A DNA stretch of 64,000 bases. Source: Terana coerulea. Lineage: Eukaryota; Basidiomycota; Agaricomycetes; Polyporales; Phanerochaetaceae. The notes under the pieces are model-generated. The model did no database searches, was not told the DNA's origin, and saw only the letters and a list, made by a program, of their open reading frames with translations. This document shows positions 57,646-64,000 of this stretch, piece after piece; position 1 is the first letter of the stretch; every line of letters starts with the position of its first letter. Both the position numbers and the translations under genes were made by a program. The stretch covers positions 248,001 to 312,000 of the forward strand of contig JAKOGH010000097.1 of the NCBI GenBank assembly GCA_024811115.1, given 5' to 3'.

Positions 57646-57893
57646 AGTGTAGTAGCCTCAAAACAAGTAGAAAAGAAAGCGACGGCGACGGAGGGAGTGC
57701 AGAGGACAGTGCCGAATGTGTTTGGGGCGGCGTTGAGGTAGGCTTGCGCGACAGAGGCAGGGTGTAATTGCGGTCCGACGCGTCAGTGCTTTCCCACGGT
57801 CAGAGACGCGTCACCGTCGCGTTGCACCTCGTGCTCGCTTCACTTCCACCCGTCCTCACCGACCTACACAACAAGCCCACTCCTTCCTTCATT
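57646..57893. promoter_or_regulatory. Bidirectional promoter of RPN7 and RPN6 with twin GACGCGTCA sites
   Basis: The 248 bases between two divergent proteasome-lid genes contain the nonamer GACGCGTCA twice, at 57777-57785 and 57805-57813, in the same orientation 28 bases apart. The core ACGCGT is the MluI cell-cycle box bound by Mbp1/Swi6-type factors in yeasts. No yeast-type proteasome element GGTGGCAAA is seen. Shared control of the two subunits is inference. Confidence 0.7.
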
Positions 57894-59607
57894 ATGTCTA
57901 CCACCGAGGAGCTGCTGAAGCAGGCAGAGGAGTTTGCGAAGTCAGACCCTAAGCGTGCTGAGCAGATATATAACGGAATCCTTGGTACGCCTGAAGTCTC
58001 AGTCCCGGCGGGTGCAATGCACTTACAAGAACACAGTGCAGGAGAAAGATGTTGCAAGCACAGAGAACGCCGAGGCTTTGCGGCATCAGGAGACTGCCCT
58101 TGTGAAGCTGGGGGAGCTATACCGGGACCAGGGGTATGTTCATGAAGGGCTAGCTAACTGTGCTATAACTTACGCTTCTGAACAAAATAGCAACGCTGAG
58201 GGAGTAGCGGATGTGATCAACAAGTCTCGCTCATTCATGTCATCGACAGCAAAGGCGAAAACAGCAAAACTTAGTGCGTATCTACCTGTCCGGCAACAGT
58301 ACTCTGCGTGCTAATCGATGTCCCACCACAGTCCGGACACTGCTCGACTTCTTTGGACCCATCCCAAATAGTGGCGAAGTCCAGATGCGAGTGCTGCAGA
58401 CGAATATTGAATGGGCGAAGCAGGAGAAGCGCATATTCCTGAAGCAAAGCCTCGAGACCAGGCTCATTGGACTGCAGTTGGAGGCCCAGCAGTACAAGCC
58501 TGCGCTGGCACTCATTGACTCACTTCTCTCTGAACTCAAACGCTTGGACGACAAGATGGTGCTCACGGAAGTGCACCTGCTCGAGAGCAGAATTTACCGC
58601 GGCATTGGCAATTTCCCCAAGGCAAAGGCCGCCCTGACGTCGTCCCGAACCGCCGCGAACTCCATATACTGCCCGCCATACCTCCAAGCCCAGCTCGACC
58701 TCCAATCCGGTATTTTGCATGCGGAAGACAAGGATTACACTACTGCATACTCTTACTTCTTCGAGACTTTCGAGAACCTTAGCCAGCAGGACGACCCTGC
58801 CGCGCTCGGGGCGCTGAAGTACATGCTTCTTTGCAAAGTCATGCTCAACCTCGTGAGTGTGCGGTACAAGTTCTCTGCATGAAGCAATGCCGATGAGTTC
58901 CCGCCGCAGCCCGAAGACGTCACATCCCTGCTCTCCATCAAACTCGCCACCAAGTACGCTCAGCTACGAGACGTGGAAAGTATGCGCGCCATTGCGCGGG
59001 CACACCAGAACCGCAACCTCGCTGATTTTGAGAAGGCTCTCCGCGACTACCAAAACGGTACGCCTCGCTTTAGCCGTCCTTCACGAATGGCTTCGCTAAC
59101 TCCAATCGACCAACAGAGCTCTCGTCCGACATCACCATCCGCACGCACCTCTCCGCGTTGTACGACAAGCTACTAGAACAGAACCTCCTGCGGATTGTCG
59201 AACCGTACTCGGTCGTCGAAGTTGAGTACGTCGCGCAGCAGGTCGGTCAGGGGCGGCAAGCTGTCGAGCTCAAGTGCGTGTAATCTGGTTATCGGCCGTC
59301 GGGAGCATGTCTAACAGCTGCTTTCAGGCTCTCGCAAATGATCCTTGACAAGGTCTTCCACGGTGTGCTGGACCAGCAGCGTGGCATCCTGCTCGTGTAC
59401 GACGAGGCGGCAGCTGATGTACGTCCACGCTGCTCTGAAATCTACCCGAATTCAGCTCACACTTCCGCAGAACTCGTACGGTGCGGCAATAGACACGCTG
59501 GAGCAGGTCGGCAAGGTCGTCGAGTCGCTATATGCGAAGGTAAGCTTGTCACTCATGTCCCAGTGTGGTGTGCTGACTGTGCGACGCAGACGGTAAAGAT
59601 TGCGTGA
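57894..59607 (+). CDS. RPN6: 26S proteasome regulatory subunit RPN6 (PSMD11)
   Basis: PCI-domain subunit that clamps the 19S lid to the 20S core. ATG 57894 (MSTTEELLKQAEEFAKSDPK). A first intron ends at ACACAG before 58042, joining AEQIYNGIL to VQEKDV. Later blocks are ETALVKLGELYRDQ, FGPIPNSGEVQMRVLQTNIE, QEKRIFLKQSLETRLIGLQ, LTEVHLLESRIYRGIGNFPK, ARAHQNRNLADFEKALRDYQ, then IVEPYSVVEVEYVAQQVG, LSQMILDKVFHGVLDQQRG and VGKVVESLYAK. The end is TVKIA with the stop at 59605-59607. The order and roughly 420 residues match PSMD11, and I found no frame break. Short GT-AG introns throughout. Confidence 0.94.
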
Positions 59608-59810
59608 TACAGTGGGAGTAGTCGTGTGCATGTATCCATAGTACTTTTCAGTATTTCATCCATACCTTCAAAATCACGGCGCCAGGTCATCCAGGTTTGA
59701 GGGCATCCAATGTCGAATGAGATTAAGCAAGATATATGCGCGGCGATGCTATCTACGCCTCGTATTTTGGGACCCATTATAACCTTGCCGCCTTCGCCCG
59801 CAGATAGCAT

Positions 59811-61948
59811 TCACGCAGGACTCCGCCCACCTAACTCCCCAAACAAGATATCATCATAACTCTTGATCTGGCCCAATCTCTCCTTTTTGAAGTGGTTCGA
59901 GATGAGGAACGCGACGTCGAGCGACTGCTCGAAGTTAAGGCGCGGGTCGCAGAAGCTCTGGTAACGCAGCCCGAGTTGGTCCTCGGCGAGGCCCATGCTC
60001 CCGCCGAGGCACTCCGTCACGCTGAACCCGTCCTCGGTCAGCTCGCCTGTGAACTCGAGCGACACGCCGCCGAGGCGCGAGCCCGCGCCTGCGTGCGCGC
60101 GGATGCAGGACGTGAGCTCGCTGATGATCGTCCCGAAGTGGCGTGTCTTCAGCCCGCTGGCCGAGGTGAGCGTGCTGGCTCGAGGCGTCAGGGGCGAGAG
60201 GATGTAAAGAGAGGAAGTATGACGTACTTTCCGTGCATTGGGTCGCATATCCAGATGACGGGGTGCCCGGACTCCTGGACGGCAGCGATGTGGCCGGGGA
60301 GGAACTTCTCTACCTTGGCTGCGCCGTAACGGAGTAATCAGGGTCACGCGTCCGCTTTCCTTGTCCGGATTCACAACTAGAAGAGTCGAGAGTCAGCCAA
60401 TGAAAGTTGGAATATAATCATTGCGGTGCTTACTGTTGAGCAGTCTAACCAGCTCCTCGTTCTCCATACTGGGTCCGACCTTGATACCGATCGGGTTGCG
60501 GATTCCACGGAAGTACTCGACGTGGGCACCGTTCAACTGTCTCGTCCGGTCGCCGATCCACAAGAAATGCGCAGACGTATTGTAGAACGCCGTCGGCCGC
60601 GCGCTCTCCGTGGGCTGGGTTGAGTCCGCGAGAGGGAACTCGCGGGTCATTGCTTCTTCGTAGTTCAACATGAGACCTTCGTGACTACAGCAGCAGCTTA
60701 GAGAGAATTGCTTTGAAGGATGATACTCCGACTGACCTGGTGTAGAAGTCTACGTCGCCAAGAACGCCTCTTCGCCCTCCTTCTTCATAAGGTCTGCTTT
60801 CCGCGCCAAAGCCGATGGTCCTAGTGAACCCAAGTGCATCTCCAAGGCCTTCTGTGATGCGTTCAAACTCCTTCCTGCAAGCTCAAGTGAGTGATGTGCG
60901 GGAACAGACAGTTTGTTGTGCGCACTTGAGACCAGGAGATCGGACATGCGACAACGACCAATCTCTTGGATGGTTCAAGGAGGCGAAGCCGGAAGAAAGC
61001 AAGCCTCGAATGTAGTTCAGGGTTGTCGCAGAGTGGAAATAAGCACTGCAAGACAATCAGCTTTGGTCGTACTCGTATTACAGAGTATGTGCGAACCTGA
61101 GAAGCCGCTCTGGGTCAGGCGTACGGTCGTCCGGCGAAAGGCTGCGCAAGCCGTCAGCTACCCGATGACAGAACGAATGGTGAGTCACTCACCCGTTGAC
61201 ATTGTCACCGCTATGATGTATTTTGAGATATTGTGACAAATAGAGGAAGCGAATAGCGCGTCGTACCGGAAACTGAGCACTTCTCGGTCTCCGATTTTCT
61301 CCATCGTGCTGCTCCGAGGTTTCGCATACTGACCTGCAATACGGCCGATGCGGACCTGTGATATTGCCTAAGCTTTGAGGGTTATTGTGCGCGGAAGGCA
61401 AGGGACCCACTATTGGCAGACGAGCTCCCCAGATGAGGATGAGGGAGAAGGAGAGAATAAGACCGATTTTGTTGGAGATATTTTCCTACTCGCCATCGGT
61501 TCAGTTATTGGACCCCCATGTTATGCAGTTTGACTGACATGAGTGCATGCATCAAAGCTCTCTGCACAGTCCCCAGCGTGGAGAAGAAATGCTTCGTTAC
61601 GTTGCACCTGGCTCAGCTGGTGACGGAGGCGTTCGATCTGCGTCGGTGAAGCGGACATGTTACGAGGGTGCATGAACAAGTGTCGCCGCAGACGTACCTC
61701 GGAGGATGTAACCAGTGGTGGCAGCTGTTTTATCTTTCCGAGTACCCTATATCCCGCTACTGAGATTCTGCACTCCTGACACCATCATAATTGCACTGCA
61801 TACCTCGAGAGATGCTCTTTGTCGGGGTATGCGACATCCTAAAGCCGCACTACAAAGTCAGCGACGCGATAAAAGTCCGAGGAAAGGTGATTACTTGTGC
61901 TGCTGGCTTGCTCTGCCAGGAAGTCGGTGTCCAGTCGGCGGCGGGCAT
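59811..61948 (-). CDS. Class II 3-deoxy-D-arabino-heptulosonate 7-phosphate (DAHP) synthase
   Basis: Condenses phosphoenolpyruvate with erythrose 4-phosphate, the entry to the shikimate pathway. The ATG at 61946-61948 gives [18 protein letters not shown], then [179 protein letters not shown] and a stop at 59811-59813. These are the ordered signatures of the class II (plant-type) enzyme, spread over a dozen or so small exons. One extra base (GG at 60331-60332) shifts frame between TLIT and [10 protein letters not shown]. In a housekeeping enzyme that is more likely an assembly error. Confidence 0.9.
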
Positions 61949-62807
61949 GGAGGTAGGAGTCAGAGTCGATGCGTTCTTCCATGCCGGCGGCACTTTCAAA
62001 GCAACTCAAAATCGCCCGGGCCGAATCAAGCCTACAGGGTTCATCTAATCTTATCTCCAACGCCACAAGGCCACACCTTTAGACGCCCTGGGAGGCATCT
62101 TTGTCTCGACCTTGAACTTCACTTTGCGACCACTCATCTATCTCAAGGCCTTCGCCGAAAAGGTCTTCGGCGCAGAACACGTTGGAATCTCCTACAAAGT
62201 AATGCAGGGCACTAGAGCTGAAAACTGGCGTAGTTGTGATACTGCCTCACGCGTGTTGGCAAGCATTTTCTCTCCGGCCGCACGCGTACCCAAGCCTATG
62301 TTAGCGAGTTTGATTTGACGTCAGAGCTAACTTAACCTCTGATAGATATGAACCATTCTTGACGACCCGCAAGCATCCTCGACTATGTTTGGAAACATAC
62401 CCAGATCACATGCTTTATGCAGAATGCTGGATACCCAGCTCGACCCTCACTGGCGGTGAATACGAAGGCTATGTTCACTCCATTTTGGCTACAAGGCTAT
62501 CTGAACATTACCAGGACTTGGCTCGGACGCAATTACGTGGTGTGTAAGCGATGTATTGTTGGATCCTTATTCAATTCTAGGCCACAAAGCCGAAGGCCAC
62601 CGCCCTAAGGTCTTTTGGGCGGCCACGCCACGCCCGTGACGCGCGAACACAAAGGAGAACGAGAAAATGCCACACAGCGCGCCCCCTTTACTCAATCACT
62701 ATATATACATCTCTCTTCTGTGACGACAACCATCCGTCTACAGCACCCCCACTACGTCCAGAGCCTTTCACTTCCCTGCAGCACCACGCTCTCCTATTCG
62801 CACCATT
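61949..62807. other. Upstream region of DAHP synthase and of the next gene
   Basis: About 860 bases with open plus-strand pieces at 62112-62318 (NFTLRPLIYLKAFAEKVFG) and 62359-62547 (YAECWIPSSTLTGGEYEGYV) that look partly protein-like. No complete gene could be built from them, and no family is recognised. They may be relics or exons of an unknown gene. Confidence 0.35.
62698..62710 (+). promoter_or_regulatory. TATA box of the gene starting at 62808
   Basis: ACTATATATACAT lies about 100 bases before an ATG and is followed by a pyrimidine-rich leader (TCTCTCTTCTG, CACCCCCACTACG). This is the typical layout of a fungal Pol II core promoter. Confidence 0.6.
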
Positions 62808-63389
62808 ATGAGCACACAACCGTCGCTACTGGTGTCTACCGTCGCTGGTCGCGCACGTAAACTGAGCCTCAAGCTGAAGAAGTCGACGTCCTCGCTCGGG
62901 ACACTCTTGAAGTCACCCCACAAGACCAAAACACGAGCCGCCTCTGCCTGACAGGAAGGCACTCGATGCTGGCGACTGTCCATCCTCTTTCCTAGACTTG
63001 GGAGTCGGACGACTCTTCCTCAAACACGGACATCGTCCCGACCTCGACGCCAAGTGGCGGTATCACTCTGGTGCAGTTCCCGTTGGCGAAGGATTACATG
63101 CCCGCAGAGCCGTCCGTACGTCAATCGATTGTTGCTAATGACATCATATTCAGCTAACTTTACTCATCAGCCTGTCGGAAACCGGATTATTGACTGGGCC
63201 CATTTCGCTGAAGACGCTGTTGGCTCTGCCGTGCAGCACGAACAGAATGTACCGTTCCCGAAGGTGGCGAAACATGGTAGCACAGATGGCCTTGCCCCGC
63301 CGCCCTGGCACTCCGAGGAGCGCAACGACGTTGTCTTCGAGCGTGAGACTCTTAAAATCGCTATATCTGATGTCGGTGGGTATCCATAA
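62808..63389 (+). CDS. Small hypothetical protein, unknown function
   Basis: ATG 62808 follows a TATA box. The first exon is basic and Ser/Lys-rich (STVAGRARKLSLKLKKSTSS). After a possible acceptor (TTTCCTAG before about 62999) an acidic Ser-rich exon reads WESDDSSSNTDIVPTSTPSG and VQFPLAKDYMPAEPS. After the next intron a last exon reads NRIIDWAHFAEDAVGSAV and FPKVAKHGSTDGLAPPPWHS, with a TAA at 63387-63389. The join between the first two exons is not settled. No domain recognised; the strong promoter and clean later exons argue for a real gene. Confidence 0.5.
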
Positions 63390-63669
63390 AGCAAATCTTG
63401 ATTAGGTAGCGCTACAACGCATACTTCACCTTGTGCCCGCTCTGTGTACATGTGTGATATCTGCGTCAAAGCAAAATTGTTTGAGTGGGTCCGTGTCGGT
63501 CACTGGCTCTTTCTACCACTGCACTGAGCGCCATGCACACGGGAGTCACGATATTACCGCCCCAGATAGCTTCGTGTGCTCCAGTACTAGTCGACAGTCA
63601 GATTATAGATACTACTTACTAGAGCAAAGTTGCTGACTGTATGCAAAAATCAATTCGACGTAACAATTG
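63390..63669. other. Spacer before tRNA-Met
   Basis: About 280 bases with nothing recognised; includes the 3' region of the preceding gene. Confidence 0.35.
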
Positions 63670-63772
63670 TGCTCCCTGTGAGGATCGAACTCACGACCTT
63701 AGGATTACTCACTCCTCTGAGTGATCATACTAGTGTATGAGACCTACGCTCTACCAACTGAGCCAAGGAAGC
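63670..63772 (-). tRNA. tRNA-Met (CAT), elongator type, with a 30-base intron
   Basis: The minus strand folds: acceptor GCTTCCT with AGGGAGC (one G-U), T arm GTGAG-TTCGATC-CTCAC, anticodon stem TAGGT with TCCTA (one U-U at 31-39). The loop CTCATA-A has CAT at 34-36 and a 30-base intron after base 37. The total of 103 bases is 73 without the intron, with discriminator A. It has none of the unpaired 1:72 feature of initiator tRNA. Confidence 0.92.
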
Positions 63773-64000
63773 TATAGCTATCCGTGTAAACACGCTTGAC
63801 ATGACCGCATGCGAGAGGCTTGCCGTGGCGCAGCTCACTGCTCAGTGAGACTCGCCCACTACGTGTCGCGATTCACGAGGTTCCACTCAATCGAGCCTAG
63901 TTGCATTCAAAATGTAAGATCGAGGTAAATTTTGTCACGCTATGTTTCAACTGAGTATGCTCATGAGCCGATAGATTATCTGCTAATGCCTAGCGTGGCA
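63773..64000. other. Right end of window
   Basis: No gene recognised in the last 228 bases. Confidence 0.4.

Overview
This window looks like nuclear DNA from a filamentous basidiomycete, probably an Agaricomycete. Nearly every gene is cut by many short (about 45-70 base) GT-AG introns. Two tRNA genes carry introns after position 37. The gene families are those expected there: a P450 group with O-methylsterigmatocystin-oxidoreductase-like motifs, TKL-like kinases with an HGDLH catalytic loop, an FBXO31-like F-box protein, a class II DAHP synthase, and Ty3 and hAT transposons. Gene spans below run from start codon to stop codon and include introns. All joins were read by eye.

Layout. 1-7938: three P450 genes in a row on the minus strand; the first runs off the left edge. 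9595-13865: two kinase genes facing each other tail to tail. 15053-17659: an HKD phospholipase D family gene. 17854-17941: tRNA-Ala. 18830-20995: a fourth P450. 22572-24747: a third kinase, broken by frame changes and by a 615-base hAT-type MITE with a perfect 8-base target duplication. 24750-40140: an AT-rich transposon graveyard. It holds LTR-like repeats, a degenerate hAT element with two further insertions inside it, and a Ty3/gypsy remnant. 41609-43025: a NAPE-PLD-type metallo-hydrolase. 44073-45697: a fourth kinase. 45897-47403: an F-box gene. 47860-49014: a basic, polyalanine-containing nuclear-type protein. 49567-51221 and 51507-51964: adenylosuccinate synthase and COX16, divergent. 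56149-57645 and 57894-59607: two proteasome lid subunits, RPN7 and RPN6, divergent from one 248-base promoter. 59811-61948: class II DAHP synthase. 62808-63389: a small unknown gene with a clear TATA box. 63670-63772: tRNA-Met.

The right third is a stable housekeeping block (purine synthesis, cytochrome oxidase assembly, proteasome, shikimate entry). The left two thirds are an accessory block in which P450s, kinases and two unrelated phospholipase-D-type enzymes alternate and transposons pile up. Many genes, including the essential-looking DAHP synthase, show isolated one-base frame breaks, mostly in short homopolymers. Part of the apparent decay may therefore be assembly error. The MITE insertion and the nonsense codon in the third P450 are not explained that way.
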